From Methylobacterium terricola (GTDB lineage: Bacteria > Pseudomonadota > Alphaproteobacteria > Rhizobiales > Beijerinckiaceae): 64,000 nucleotides of DNA. Within the stretch, counting starts at the first letter, position 1. Every line of letters starts with the position of its first letter. The notes under the pieces were generated by a model. It was not told the DNA's origin, ran no database searches, and worked only from the letters and a program-made list of their open reading frames with translations. The position numbers were made by a program, and so were the translations under genes. Below are positions 1-9,499 of the stretch, in pieces. The stretch is from positions 427,612 through 491,611 of the forward strand of contig NZ_VDDA01000004.1 in NCBI RefSeq assembly GCF_006151805.1, written 5' to 3'.

Positions 1-349
<349 letters not shown>

Positions 350-441
350 ATCCATCACCTGCGGCAAGCCCGCCCACGACGTCCAGCCGGGCGGAAGGCG
401 CGGCCCGCTTAGAGGGTTAGCGCCGGTTGATCAAGTCCGCC

Positions 442-477
442 GTCGCGCGGGGTCCCCCTCAGGGGGTACCCGCGACG
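442..477 (-). terminator. Hairpin between the small exported protein gene and tuf
   Basis: A near-palindrome with CCCCC/GGGGG at its core and GTCGCG/CGCGAC at its base spans the stop codon of the gene ending at 459. It could form a strong RNA hairpin that ends that transcript before tuf. No T tract follows, so the terminator role is tentative. Confidence 0.35.
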
Positions 478-839
478 CGCCGCCGGTCGAGGCTGCGGGC
501 ATAGGCCTCCGCCGTCTCGCGCTCGTGGTCGGAGAGCAATTGCTCGACGGCCCCGACGAGGTCGGGCGCCTCGGTGAAGCCGGCCGCAACGAGGGCCACC
601 GCCTTCGCCCGCGCCGCCTCGCGCTTGGCCGGCAGGCAGATATGCTGCGCCCGCACGGCGAAATGCTCCGCCGTCTCGTGGCGCATCCGCGCCGCGGCGG
701 ATTCCCGTGCCAGGCAGCCCTTCAGCCGTGCGATCGCCGCCCCCTCGCGGGCCGGCCGCGCCACCTCGATGGCATGCGTCGCGGTGACCTGTGTCGGACC
801 CGCGAAGGCGACGAGCAGGAGCGGCATCACGGCGCGCAT
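459..839 (-). CDS. Small exported hypothetical protein
   Basis: A 126-residue protein of unknown function. The N-terminus (MRAVMPLLLVAFAGPTQVTA) looks like a Sec signal peptide with cleavage near residue 20, suggesting a periplasmic product. The mature part is Ala/Arg/Glu-rich and probably helical, with two cysteines (CLARES, ICLPAK) that could form one disulfide. It lies between lysK and tuf on the same strand. An internal Met at residue 5 could serve as the start. No family was recognised. The call rests on the signal peptide and an otherwise empty slot between convincing genes. Confidence 0.5.
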   Translation of the reverse strand: MRAVMPLLLVAFAGPTQVTATHAIEVARPAREGAAIARLKGCLARESAAARMRHETAEHFAVRAQHICLPAKREAARAKAVALVAAGFTEAPDLVGAVEQLLSDHERETAEAYARSLDRRRVAGTP

Positions 840-937
840 GGCGAGGTCCCGGCGTGTTTGTTCCTGCTATGTTCCATACCACCACTGATTCCCTGCTGCC
901 AAGGTAAACGGGTGGACGGGTGGGGACAACGCAGGAG

Positions 938-963
938 CCGCCCCCGCCGCGCGGCGGGGGCGG
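938..963 (-). terminator. Terminator-like palindrome after lysK
   Basis: Two 13-base arms (938-950 and 951-963) are perfect reverse complements and consist only of G and C. The element starts eight bases past the lysK stop codon. It has no U tract, so it may act as an RNA-stabilising hairpin or a weak terminator. Confidence 0.5.
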
Positions 964-970
964 GAGAGGG

Positions 971-2671
971 TCAGGCCGCTTCCGGAGCCTTGCGGCTCTC
1001 CAGGAACGCCGCGTGCTCCTCGGCGAGCGCTCCCGACAGGGCGCGGGCGATCAGCGCCCGGGTCTCCTCGACGCCGTAGAGGGCGACGAAAGACCCGAAG
1101 CGCGGACCCCGCGCCTCGCCGAGCAGGATACCGTAGAGCGTGGTGAACCAGGTCTGCGACACGCCGGGCCGCCCGTCCGGGCTCTTCGACTTGCCCGACA
1201 GGTCGGGGAAGTGGCGCCGCCCGACCTCGTAGACCGCCGCCTGCAGGGCCTCCGGATCGGTCGAGCCTCCTTGCGTCGCCAGGGTCTCGGACAGATCCGT
1301 GAGCGCGGCGGCCTCCGCCTCGCTCGGCGTCCGGTAGGTCTTGGCCGGGCGCACGAAATCGCGGAAGTAGCGCACGGCGTGGTGGACCAGCCGGTCCAGG
1401 CGCGGATGCGTCTCGGGCGAGGCCTCGGGCGCGTAGCGGCGGATGAAGCCCCACAGCACCGCCGGATCCTCGGTATTGGCCACCGCCACGAGGTTGAGCA
1501 GCATCGCGAACGGGATCGCCCCGCCCTCCCCCACCCGCTCGGGCTCCGGCGGCGTGCCGGCATGCAGGTGCCAGGTCGGGTTGCCGAGCTTCAGCTTCGG
1601 TTCCTGGCCCGGAAACTTCTCCAGGAACGACAGGTAGTCGTCGACGTGGCGCGGGATGACGTCGAAATGCAGGCGCTTGGCCTCCCGCGGCTTGTTGTAC
1701 ATGAACAAGGCCAGGCTCTCGGGGGTGCCATAGGCCAGCCACTCGTCGATGGTGAGGCCGTTGCCCTTCGACTTCGAGATCTTCTGCCCCTTCTCGTCGA
1801 GGAACAGCTCGTAGTTGAAGCCTTCCGGCGGGTCGGCGCCGAGCACCCGGGCGATCTGGCCCGAGAGCTTGACCGAATCGATCAGGTCCTTGCCGGCCAT
1901 CTCGTAATCGACGCCGAGCGCCACCCAGCGCATCGCCCAGTCGGGCTTCCATTGCAGCTTGGCATGGCCGCCGGTGACCGGGGTCTCGTAGGATTCGCCG
2001 GTCGCCGGATCTCGCCACACGATGGTGCCGGAGGACACCTTCACCTCGTCGATCGGCACCTGCATCACGTGCCCGGTGACCGGGTGGAGCGGCAGGAACG
2101 GCGAGTAGGAGGCGGAGCGCTCGGCCCGCAGCGACGGCAGCATCACCGCCATCACGGCGTCGTAGCGCTCGAGCACCCGCAGCAGCGTCGCGTCGAAGCG
2201 GCCCGCGCGGTAGCACGCGGTCGCCGACAGGAACTCGTAGTCGAAGCCGAACGAATCGAGGAAGCGGCGCAGCTCGGCGTTGTTGTGGGCACCGAAGCTG
2301 TCATGGGTGCCGAACGGGTCGGGCACCGCGGTCAGCGGCTTGTTGAGGTTCGAGGCCAGGAGCGCCTTGTTCGGCACGTTCTCCGGCACCTTGCGCAACC
2401 CGTCCATGTCGTCCGAGAAGGCGACGAGGCGGGTCGGGACGGAATCGTTCGTCAGCGTCCGGAAGGCGTGGCGCACCATCGAGGTGCGGGCGACCTCGCC
2501 GAAGGTCCCGATATGCGGCAGGCCCGAGGGGCCGTAGCCGGTCTCGAACAGCACCTCGCCTTTGCCCGTCCGCTCCAGCCGGGCGACGAGCTTGCGCGCC
2601 TCCTCGAAGGGCCAGGCGGATGCGGAGGCGGCGGCCTCCGCCAGGGCGGGATCGATGCGGAATGCGGACAT
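971..2671 (-). CDS. lysK: Class I lysyl-tRNA synthetase
   Basis: Charges tRNA-Lys with lysine in the cytoplasm. The 566-residue protein has the class I signatures: a HIGH-type motif in [11 protein letters not shown] at about residues 49-59 and a KMSKS-type motif KISKSKGN near residue 300. The class I enzyme, typical of archaea and many alphaproteobacteria, replaces the class II LysS found in most bacteria. The start was set at the ATG at 2671 ([10 protein letters not shown]). The frame stays open for 64 more codons upstream, but that stretch is low-complexity Arg/Ala/Pro and unlike the family N-terminus. Confidence 0.96.
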   Translation of the reverse strand: MSAFRIDPALAEAAASASAWPFEEARKLVARLERTGKGEVLFETGYGPSGLPHIGTFGEVARTSMVRHAFRTLTNDSVPTRLVAFSDDMDGLRKVPENVPNKALLASNLNKPLTAVPDPFGTHDSFGAHNNAELRRFLDSFGFDYEFLSATACYRAGRFDATLLRVLERYDAVMAVMLPSLRAERSASYSPFLPLHPVTGHVMQVPIDEVKVSSGTIVWRDPATGESYETPVTGGHAKLQWKPDWAMRWVALGVDYEMAGKDLIDSVKLSGQIARVLGADPPEGFNYELFLDEKGQKISKSKGNGLTIDEWLAYGTPESLALFMYNKPREAKRLHFDVIPRHVDDYLSFLEKFPGQEPKLKLGNPTWHLHAGTPPEPERVGEGGAIPFAMLLNLVAVANTEDPAVLWGFIRRYAPEASPETHPRLDRLVHHAVRYFRDFVRPAKTYRTPSEAEAAALTDLSETLATQGGSTDPEALQAAVYEVGRRHFPDLSGKSKSPDGRPGVSQTWFTTLYGILLGEARGPRFGSFVALYGVEETRALIARALSGALAEEHAAFLESRKAPEAA

Positions 2672-2840
2672 GGCGAGGGGATTCGTGGCCTGACGAGGCC
2701 GCGCGGGCGCGGCCCTCGGTTGAGCGTTTCGGGAGCCCGGCACCCTATGGGCCGCGCCCCCGAGGGTCAACGCGAGGCGGATCGGAACCCCCGCAGCCAT
2801 CGAACGGCCCCGCTCGACGGCTGCGGCCCGCCCGGACGGG

Positions 2841-2862
2841 TGCCGGCGCCTTCGCGCCGGCA
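2841..2862 (-). terminator. Stem-loop after the luciferase-like monooxygenase gene
   Basis: Nine-base perfect arms (2841-2849, 2854-2862) around a four-base loop lie just past the stop codon at 2873 of the upstream gene and 170 bases before lysK. A GC-rich hairpin without a U tract, probably a terminator separating the two leftward genes. Confidence 0.45.
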
Positions 2863-2872
2863 TCCCGCACGA

Positions 2873-3898
2873 TCACGCGTGGGCGGGTTCGCGCTGGCCC
2901 GCACCGCTTCGCTGCGGATCGGCCATGATGTCGGCCAGGATCTCGTAGGAGCGCAGGCGCGCCCGGTGGTCGTAGATCGCGGCGGCGACCATCAGCTCGT
3001 CGGCCTGCGTACGGGCGGCGATCGCATCGAGGCCGCGGCGCACCGTCTCGGGCGAACCGACCACCGAGCAGGCGAGCATGCCGGCGGCCTGCACCTTCTC
3101 GTGGCCGGACCAGTAGGTCTCGATGTCGTCGATCGGCGGCGGCAGCTGGCCGCGGGTGCCGCGGAAGATGTTGGTGAAGGCCTGCTGCGCCGAGGTGAAC
3201 AGGCGGCGCGCCTCCGCATCGGTCTCGGCCGCGATCACGTTGACGCCGACCATCGCGTGGGGCTTGGCCAACTGGCCTGAGGGCTCGAACCGGGCGCGGT
3301 AGACCTCAAGCGCCTGCATCAGGGCGTCCGGCGCGAAATGCGACGCGAAGGCGTAAGGCAGGCCCAGCATCGCGGCCAGCTGCGCCCCGAACAGGCTGGA
3401 GCCGAGAATCCACAACGGCACGTTGGTGCCCGTGCCCGGCACCGCCTGGATCACCCGGCCGGCATCGAGCGGCCCGAGCAGGGTCTGCAGCTCCAGCACG
3501 TCCTGCGGGAAATGGTCGGAGGCCGACGGATCGCGGCGCAGGGCCCGCAGGGTGCGCTGGTCGGTGCCGGGCGCGCGGCCCAGACCGAGATCGATCCGGC
3601 CCGGATAGAGCTCGGCCAGGGTGCCGAACTGCTCGGCGATCACCATCGGCGAGTGGTTCGGCAGCATGATGCCGCCCGCCCCGACCCGGATCCGGTGCGT
3701 GCCCCCGGCGATGTGCCCCACCACCACCGAGGTCGCCGCGCTGGCGATGCCGGTCATGTTGTGGTGCTCGGCCACCCAGTAGCGGGTGAAGCCCCAGCGT
3801 TCGGCATGCTGCGCGAGATCGAGGGTGTTGCGCAGCGCGTCCCCGGGCGTGGACCCTTGCGGGATCGGCGCGAGGTCGAGGATCGAGAGTGGCGGCAT
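2873..3898 (-). CDS. LLM-class (luciferase-like) flavin-dependent oxidoreductase
   Basis: A 341-residue protein of the bacterial luciferase-like monooxygenase superfamily (TIM barrel, FMN or F420 as co-substrate). The family pattern is clear: start [15 protein letters not shown], then [10 protein letters not shown] near residues 40-50, the segment [16 protein letters not shown] near residue 75, and [11 protein letters not shown] near residue 105. This matches the group-1 'MsnO8-like' branch. The substrate cannot be read from sequence. The ATG at 3898 was chosen because the conserved N-terminus begins there. The open frame continues upstream into the divergent SDR genes but is not coding. It is monocistronic and divergent from two SDR genes. 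Confidence 0.9.
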   Translation of the reverse strand: MPPLSILDLAPIPQGSTPGDALRNTLDLAQHAERWGFTRYWVAEHHNMTGIASAATSVVVGHIAGGTHRIRVGAGGIMLPNHSPMVIAEQFGTLAELYPGRIDLGLGRAPGTDQRTLRALRRDPSASDHFPQDVLELQTLLGPLDAGRVIQAVPGTGTNVPLWILGSSLFGAQLAAMLGLPYAFASHFAPDALMQALEVYRARFEPSGQLAKPHAMVGVNVIAAETDAEARRLFTSAQQAFTNIFRGTRGQLPPPIDDIETYWSGHEKVQAAGMLACSVVGSPETVRRGLDAIAARTQADELMVAAAIYDHRARLRSYEILADIMADPQRSGAGQREPAHA

Positions 3899-4183
3899 CG
3901 GCGGATCCCGGAGGTTGTGAGTGCATGTCCCCTGCTGGTGTCCAAGATTTGGCCTGGGGCATGCGGATACAAGCGCGCCGGGCCGATGCGTGACATGCGC
4001 GGGCAGCGCAGGCCGGTGAGCGCATCGAAGCCGGCAGCCGCCATACCGCTTGTTCCGACACGATCGAGTTCCCCCCTGCTCCGAACTGTTCCGGAAGCCC
4101 GAAATCCGGCCTTGCCCACCGTCGCGCATTCTCCGATGCTGTCCTGACGCCTGCGACGAGACGGGCGAATCCGGGGAGACTCC

Positions 4184-4966
4184 ATGGCGGGCTTGTTCGA
4201 TCTCACCGGCCGGGTGGCGGTGGTCACCGGCGGCAATGGCGGCATCGGGCTCGGGATGGCGGAGGCCCTGGCCGGCGCCGGCTGCGCGGTCTCGATCTGG
4301 GGCCGGGACGCGGCGAAGAACCGGCAGGCGCTCGACCGGCTCGAAGCCACCGGCGCCCCGGTCGCGGTGGAGATCTGCGACGTTGCCGACGCGGACGCCG
4401 TGCAGCGCGCCTTCGACGCGACCCTTTCGCGCTTCGGCCGGGTCGACGGGATGTTCGCCAATGCCGGCGTGGCCGGCGGCGGGCGGCGCTCGTTCCTGGA
4501 CCGGGGGCTCGAGGAGTGGCGGCAGACCTTCGCGGTCAACCTCGACGGGGTGGTGACGAGCTTCCAGGTCGCGGCGAAGCACATGGCCGAGCGTGCCGGC
4601 AGCGGCGACGCCTTCGGGCGGCTCGTCGCGACGTCGAGCGTCGCCTCGCTGCTGGGAGCGGCCCGCAACGAGCATTACGGCGCCACCAAGGGGGCGCTCA
4701 ACGCCATGGTCCGCGCGCTCGCGGTCGAACTCGCGCGCTACGGGGTGACGGCGAACGCGATCCTGCCGGGCTGGATCGAGAGCGACATGACGGCGGGCCT
4801 GATGGCGAACGAGAAGTTCGTGACCCTCAACCTGCCGCGGATCCCCGCCCGCCGCTTCGGCCGGCCGGAGGATTTCGGCGGCATCGCCGTCTACCTGATG
4901 AGCGGGGCGTCCGCCTACCACACCGGCCAGGTGCTGGTGATCGACGGCGGCTACACGGTCGCATGA
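4184..4966 (+). CDS. SDR family NAD(P)-dependent oxidoreductase
   Basis: A 260-residue classical short-chain dehydrogenase. The Rossmann motif TGGNGGIG lies at residues 16-23, the structural NAG motif is in FANAGVAGG near residue 93, and the catalytic Ser-Tyr-Lys set is carried by SSVAS and YGATK near residues 151-170. The end [10 protein letters not shown] is typical. The FabG-like fold does not define a substrate. It overlaps the next SDR gene at an ATGA junction or sits 23 bases from it, so the two are probably co-transcribed and may act on related substrates. Confidence 0.92.
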   Translation: MAGLFDLTGRVAVVTGGNGGIGLGMAEALAGAGCAVSIWGRDAAKNRQALDRLEATGAPVAVEICDVADADAVQRAFDATLSRFGRVDGMFANAGVAGGGRRSFLDRGLEEWRQTFAVNLDGVVTSFQVAAKHMAERAGSGDAFGRLVATSSVASLLGAARNEHYGATKGALNAMVRALAVELARYGVTANAILPGWIESDMTAGLMANEKFVTLNLPRIPARRFGRPEDFGGIAVYLMSGASAYHTGQVLVIDGGYTVA

Positions 4967-4989
4967 CGACATTTGCGCGCGAGGGCACG

Positions 4990-5778
4990 ATGGCACGCTT
5001 CACCGGCAAGGCGGTCCTCGTCACCGGCGCCGGCAGCGGCATCGGCCGTGCCTCGGCCCTGCTCTTCGCCCGCCAAGGCGCGGCGGTGGCCTTGGTCGAC
5101 CGGGATCCGGGCAGCGTCGAGGAGAGCGCGGCGTTGATCGCGGCCGAGGGCGGCCGGGCCCTCGCTCTCGCGGCGGATGCCGGCCGCGAGGCCGACGTCG
5201 CCGGTTTCCTCGCCTCCGCCGAGCAGGAATTCGGCCGGCTCGACGCGATCCACGCCAATGCCGGGATCGGCGGCGGCACGGTGCCGTTCACCGAGCAGAG
5301 CGTGGAGCTCTGGGAGGAGGTGCTGCGGGTGAACCTGATCGGCGCCTTCCTGGCGATCAAGCATGGCGGTCCCCTGCTCCTGCGCCACGGCGGTGGGGCG
5401 ATCGTCTGCACCGCCTCGGTCGCGGGCCTGCGCGCCAATGCGGCGGGGGCGGCCTACAGCGCCAGCAAGGCCGGGGTGATCAGCCTGGTCCAGACCGCGG
5501 CCGACGCCTTCGCGGGCTCGGGCCTCAGGATCAACGCCGTCTGTCCCGGCCTGATCGAGACCGGCATGACGGCGGGCCTGTTCGCCGCGGCACGCGCGAA
5601 GGGCAAGGCGGACCGCATCGGCCAGCTCAACCCGCTGCGCCGGGCGGGGCTGCCGGAGGAGGTCGCCGCCGCGGCATTGTTCCTGGCAAGCGACGAGGCG
5701 GCCTACGTCAACGGCCAGGCGCTCGCGGTCGATGGCGGGTTGTCGAGCACGCATCCTTTCGTGCCGCGACGGGGCTGA
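4990..5778 (+). CDS. SDR family NAD(P)-dependent oxidoreductase
   Basis: Second classical SDR of the pair, 262 residues. TGAGSGIG forms the cofactor loop at residues 12-19, NAG is in HANAGIGGG, and the catalytic Ser and YSASK lie at about residues 140-160. The C-terminus carries the usual VDGGLSS segment. The ATG at 4990 has a GAGG ribosome-binding sequence five bases upstream and places the start nine residues before the Rossmann strand. An alternative ATG at 4963 overlaps the stop of the first SDR gene (ATGA) and would add nine residues. The substrate is unknown. It is convergent with the next gene across a 12-base gap. Confidence 0.92.
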   Translation: MARFTGKAVLVTGAGSGIGRASALLFARQGAAVALVDRDPGSVEESAALIAAEGGRALALAADAGREADVAGFLASAEQEFGRLDAIHANAGIGGGTVPFTEQSVELWEEVLRVNLIGAFLAIKHGGPLLLRHGGGAIVCTASVAGLRANAAGAAYSASKAGVISLVQTAADAFAGSGLRINAVCPGLIETGMTAGLFAAARAKGKADRIGQLNPLRRAGLPEEVAAAALFLASDEAAYVNGQALAVDGGLSSTHPFVPRRG

Positions 5779-5790
5779 CGGTCCGTCGGC

Positions 5791-6630
5791 TCAGAACGGG
5801 CTGACCGGGAAGAACCGCAGGTACAGCTCCGCATACTTGCCCTCGTCCCATAGCCGCTGGAGCGCGTCGTCGAGGGCGCGGGCCAGGACCTCGTCCTCCT
5901 TGCGGGTCACGAAGCCGATGCCCTCGCCGAAATAGCGGTTCTCCAGGTAGTCGCCGCCCGCGAAGGCGCAGCACCCCGCGGCGTCGGTGCCGCCGATCCA
6001 CAGGGACAGCGCCAGCCCGTCGCCGAACAGGTACGCGATCTCGCCCCGGCGCAGGGCCGCCTCAGCGGTGGCGAGATCCGGGTAGGTCTTCGGCGTGACG
6101 TGGAAGAAGGCCCGCAGGTAGGCCTCGTGCGCGGTGCCGGCGACCACGCCGGTCGGGTGTTCGGCGATCACCTTGGCGCTCGGCGCCGGCAGGCCCTTGT
6201 CGCCCCGCACCGCGAAACGGGCGGGCCAGCGGAAATACGGCCGGGTCGCCCGGTGGCCGGCCCTGAGGGAGGCGGTGAGCGGCACGGCCGCCGCCACCAC
6301 GTCGCCCTGGTTGGCCTGGAGCGCGTCGAGCAGCGTGTCGAACCGGCGCACCTGCACGGTGCAGGTCAGGCCGAGCTTCTCGCAGGCGGCCCGGGCGAGC
6401 TCGACGGCGAACCCCGTCGGATTGCCGTCCGGCCCGGCGAAGTGCAGCGGCGGATACTCGTCGTCGGTGAGGAAGCGTACCGGCCGGGTGGTCTGCGGCG
6501 GTTCCGGCCGCTCCAGCCGGGCGCGGGGATTCCAGAAGTTCGGGATCGTCACCGGCTCGGCGGCCGCAGCCGGCACGGCCAGCGCCAGCAGCAGGGCCGC
6601 CAGCGCGCGGCGGGCATGACGCTGCGGCAT
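5791..6630 (-). CDS. Family-3 extracellular solute-binding protein
   Basis: A 279-residue periplasmic binding protein of the amino-acid (SBP_bac_3) type. The start MPQRHARRALAALLLALAVP gives a clean Sec signal peptide with cleavage after AAA near residue 24. The mature protein has the family opening RFLTDDEYPPLHF, then GNPTGFAVELARAACEKLG, and the late motif FGDGLALS. No permease or ATPase gene adjoins it, so it is an orphan binding protein or a periplasmic partner of another system. Similar orphans accompany PQQ-dependent dehydrogenases in methylotrophs, but nothing of that kind is nearby. An upstream ATG at 6699 is possible but would bury the signal peptide. Confidence 0.85.
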   Translation of the reverse strand: MPQRHARRALAALLLALAVPAAAAEPVTIPNFWNPRARLERPEPPQTTRPVRFLTDDEYPPLHFAGPDGNPTGFAVELARAACEKLGLTCTVQVRRFDTLLDALQANQGDVVAAAVPLTASLRAGHRATRPYFRWPARFAVRGDKGLPAPSAKVIAEHPTGVVAGTAHEAYLRAFFHVTPKTYPDLATAEAALRRGEIAYLFGDGLALSLWIGGTDAAGCCAFAGGDYLENRYFGEGIGFVTRKEDEVLARALDDALQRLWDEGKYAELYLRFFPVSPF

Positions 6631-6754
6631 CCGCGCCACGCTCGCGAGAAATCCGCCGGCAGAGGAACGCGACGCTGTCGCGGGAACGGGGAGAGCCATA
6701 GGCTCTCGTAGCACGAACCTCCGCCGGGGGAAGGCCGCACCATCGGAGTGCCCG

Positions 6755-8584
6755 ATGTTCGTCGAGGTCCGATCCCCGCACGGCGCCGCCATCGTCCTGC
6801 CGGGCGAGCTTGCCTTCCTGCTCGGCCAGGGGGTCGATCTCGCCATCGTCCGGGAGGCCGCGATCCGGGCCGGCCAGGAGGGTACCGAGCCGGTGGCGGC
6901 CCTGCTGCGGGCCGGCCTGATGAGCGAGGCCGATTACTACGCGGCGCTCGCCCGGGCGCTCGGCCGGCCGTTCCGCGGTGCCGGCCTCGTCCTGCACCCG
7001 GCGGCACGGTTTCCCGAGGATATCCGCCTCGGCGCGGCGGCCGGCGACGCGGGCGCCGTCTACCTCGCCCCGCCGCCCGGGGCGGTGTCGGCCCTTCTCG
7101 AGACCGGCGCGCCGCCGGGGGCGGTGTTCACCACGCCGGCGGCGCTGGCGGCCGCGGTGCTCGGCACCGCCGGTCCCCGCGCCGCCGCAAGGGCCGCCGA
7201 GGCGCTGGAGGTGCGCGCACCGGATTGGGCCTACCGCCCGGGCCTGCATCCCGGACAGGCCCTGGCTCTGGTCCTCGCAATCGCCCTGATCCTGCTCGTC
7301 CTCGACGCGACGTCGTGGCTGCAGCTCCTCGCGGTCGCGGGCCTCAACCTGATGGTCCTGGCGGTGATCGTGTTCCGCCTCGCCGCGCCGCTGCTGCGTC
7401 CGGATCCGCTGCCGGACCCTGCCGGGATCCCCGACGCCGCACTGCCGGTCTACACGGTGCTGGTGGCGCTCTACCGGGAGACCCGGGTGGTGCCTCGCCT
7501 CGTCGGCGCGCTCGCCCGCCTCGATTACCCGGCCTCAAAGCTCGACCTGAAATTCGTGATCGAGGCCGACGACATGGCAACGGCGGCAGCGCTGGCCGCC
7601 CTGCCGCTGCCGGCCCGGTTCGAGATCGTGACCGCGCCCGCCGGCCTGCCCCGCACCAAGCCGCGGGCCCTCAACGTCGCCCTGCCGCTGGCCCGCGGCG
7701 AGCACCTGGTGGTCTACGACGCCGAGGACGTGCCGGATCCGGGCCAGCTCAAGGCCGCCGCCGCCCTGTTCCGCGCCAATTCCGGCAGGCTCGCCTGCCT
7801 GCAGGGCCGGCTGGTCATCGACAACACCGACGATACCTGGCTCACCCGCTGCTTCATCCTCGAATACGCGGCCCTGTTCGACGTGCTGCTGCCGCTGCTG
7901 ACGGCCGCCCACCTGCCGGTGCCGCTCGGCGGCACGACCACGCATTTCCGCACCCAGACCTTACGCGAGGTGCACGGCTGGGACGCCTGGAACGTCACCG
8001 AGGATGCCGATCTCGGCCTGCGCCTTGCGCTCGCCGGCTACCGGGTCGGCGACCTGCCGCTCTCGACCCTGGAGGAAGCCCCGGCCTTCTGGCGCCCGTG
8101 GCTGCGCCAGCGCATCCGCTGGATGAAGGGCTTCGTCCAGACCACGATCACCCACAGCCGCCACCCGGTCGCGGCGTTCCGGTGCCTCGGGCCCCTCGGC
8201 CTGCTCTGCGCCGTGGCGATGGTGCCGGGTACGGTGGTCTGCGCCCTCGCCTACCCGTTCGGGCTCGCGCTCGCCGCATGGTCCCTGGCCACCGACCCGC
8301 TGCCGGCGACGCCGGATCTCCTCGCCAACCTGGTGACGGCGACCGGCGCCGCGGTCTTCGTCGCCGGCCTCGCGGCGATGTGGCTGCCGGCATTCGCGGG
8401 ATGCCGGCGGCGGGGCTGGCCCGGGCTCGTCCCGTGGCTCCTCGCCCTGCCGCTCTATTACGGCCTCGTCAGCCTCGCGGCCTGGCTCGGCCTCCTCGAA
8501 TTGCTGCTGGCGCCCTACCGCTGGAACAAGACCGAGCACGGCCTCGCCGCCACCTCCCGCACCGGGGCGATGCGGCGGACCTGA
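6755..8584 (+). CDS. Membrane family-2 glycosyltransferase with an N-terminal GspE/MshE-like module
   Basis: A 609-residue processive-type glycan synthase. Residues 1 to about 160 resemble the small N-terminal domain of type II secretion ATPases (LLRAGLMSEADYYAALARAL pattern). Two hydrophobic segments follow at about 170-210. The GT2 domain spans about 225-460 and shows YDAEDVPDP (D,D region), TEDADLGLRL and QRIRWMKGF, the D-D-D-QxxRW set of cellulose/hyaluronan-type synthases. Several membrane helices close the protein. The product polysaccharide is unknown and no BcsB, BcsC or c-di-GMP PilZ domain is visible. It is divergent from the solute-binding protein gene. Confidence 0.88.
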   Translation: MFVEVRSPHGAAIVLPGELAFLLGQGVDLAIVREAAIRAGQEGTEPVAALLRAGLMSEADYYAALARALGRPFRGAGLVLHPAARFPEDIRLGAAAGDAGAVYLAPPPGAVSALLETGAPPGAVFTTPAALAAAVLGTAGPRAAARAAEALEVRAPDWAYRPGLHPGQALALVLAIALILLVLDATSWLQLLAVAGLNLMVLAVIVFRLAAPLLRPDPLPDPAGIPDAALPVYTVLVALYRETRVVPRLVGALARLDYPASKLDLKFVIEADDMATAAALAALPLPARFEIVTAPAGLPRTKPRALNVALPLARGEHLVVYDAEDVPDPGQLKAAAALFRANSGRLACLQGRLVIDNTDDTWLTRCFILEYAALFDVLLPLLTAAHLPVPLGGTTTHFRTQTLREVHGWDAWNVTEDADLGLRLALAGYRVGDLPLSTLEEAPAFWRPWLRQRIRWMKGFVQTTITHSRHPVAAFRCLGPLGLLCAVAMVPGTVVCALAYPFGLALAAWSLATDPLPATPDLLANLVTATGAAVFVAGLAAMWLPAFAGCRRRGWPGLVPWLLALPLYYGLVSLAAWLGLLELLLAPYRWNKTEHGLAATSRTGAMRRT

Positions 8585-8587
8585 ACC

Positions 8588-9184
8588 TCAGAGCTGACGC
8601 GCGACCTCGTCGGCGGCCTCCTTGGCCGGGCGCATCAGGTTCAGCGAGCCGACGAAGTGCCCGCGCCCGTCCATGATGTAGACGAGGGCCGTGTGCTCCA
8701 TCGTGTAGTCGCCCTCCTTGAGCGGCACCTTGCGGCTATAGGCCCGGTAGGCCTTCACGGTGGCGGCGACCGCCTCGGGCGAGCCGGTCAGCCCGACGAT
8801 GCGGGGATCGAAGCTCGACAGGTACTCCTTCAGCGCCTTCGGGTCGTCGCGCTCCGGATCGACGGTGACGAACAGCGCCTTCACCTCGCCGCCCTTCGGC
8901 CCGAGCGCCGCCAGCACGTCGGAGATCTGCTGCAGGGTGGTCGGGCAGATGTCCGGGCAATGGGTGAAGCCGAAGAACACGAGATGCGGCTGGCCGGCGA
9001 AGTCCCGGTCGGTGACCGTGCGGCCGTCCTGGTTCACCAAGGTGAACGGCCCGCCGACAACGCTGGTGCCGGTGGCGACGGGCCGGCCGAGCATCAGGCT
9101 GGCGGCCAGGCCCAGCACCGCGAGGCCGAGGGCGAAGACGAGGAGCGGGATCGCGGCGCGGCGCATCCGGGGCGTGAGGGGCAT
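8588..9184 (-). CDS. Sco1/SenC/PrrC family copper chaperone
   Basis: A 198-residue membrane-anchored thioredoxin-fold protein that loads copper into cytochrome oxidase CuA sites. A transmembrane anchor lies at about residues 10-32. The copper ligands are C76 and C80 in FTHCPDICPTTL, and a conserved His is in MEHTALVY near residue 163. Length fits the bacterial Sco family. The ATG at 9184 was chosen because it opens directly before the anchor. An in-frame Met about 40 codons upstream would add a disordered Arg/Pro segment. It is convergent with the GT2 gene and divergent from serA. Confidence 0.93.
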   Translation of the reverse strand: MPLTPRMRRAAIPLLVFALGLAVLGLAASLMLGRPVATGTSVVGGPFTLVNQDGRTVTDRDFAGQPHLVFFGFTHCPDICPTTLQQISDVLAALGPKGGEVKALFVTVDPERDDPKALKEYLSSFDPRIVGLTGSPEAVAATVKAYRAYSRKVPLKEGDYTMEHTALVYIMDGRGHFVGSLNLMRPAKEAADEVARQL

Positions 9185-9499
9185 CGGCGGTCTCTTCCTG
9201 GCTTGCCGAGATCGGCTCCGGCCGAAAGCGGGTGCGGCCGGTGGAGCACCGCCGGACCTCGCCGGCAAGGGGGCACGGGGTCGCCCCGACGACGACGCGG
9301 GCACGGGGTCGCCCCAAGGCCGGATGAGCGCGGGGCTGCCCGCGCTGTAGGCGCAGCACTGCCCTGCGCGTGAGCAGGCCCCGGCGACCGGCCCCCATGT
9401 TGCGTTGCGGCGCGCGCTCTCCTATCGCTCGCGCCGACCGGCCCGCGCCTGCCGCGGTCTCCGCCCCATTCCCAAGACGACCCGTCAAGAAGACCCGCC
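9185..9499 (+). other. Intergenic region between the Sco gene and serA, with a 17-bp direct repeat
   Basis: No gene is supported here. It should hold the divergent promoters of the Sco gene and serA. A 17-base sequence (GGGCACGGGGTCGCCCC, itself partly palindromic) occurs at 9271-9287 and again at 9299-9315, 28 bases apart, about 2.7 helical turns. It could be a regulator site or chance GC-rich duplication. Confidence 0.4.
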
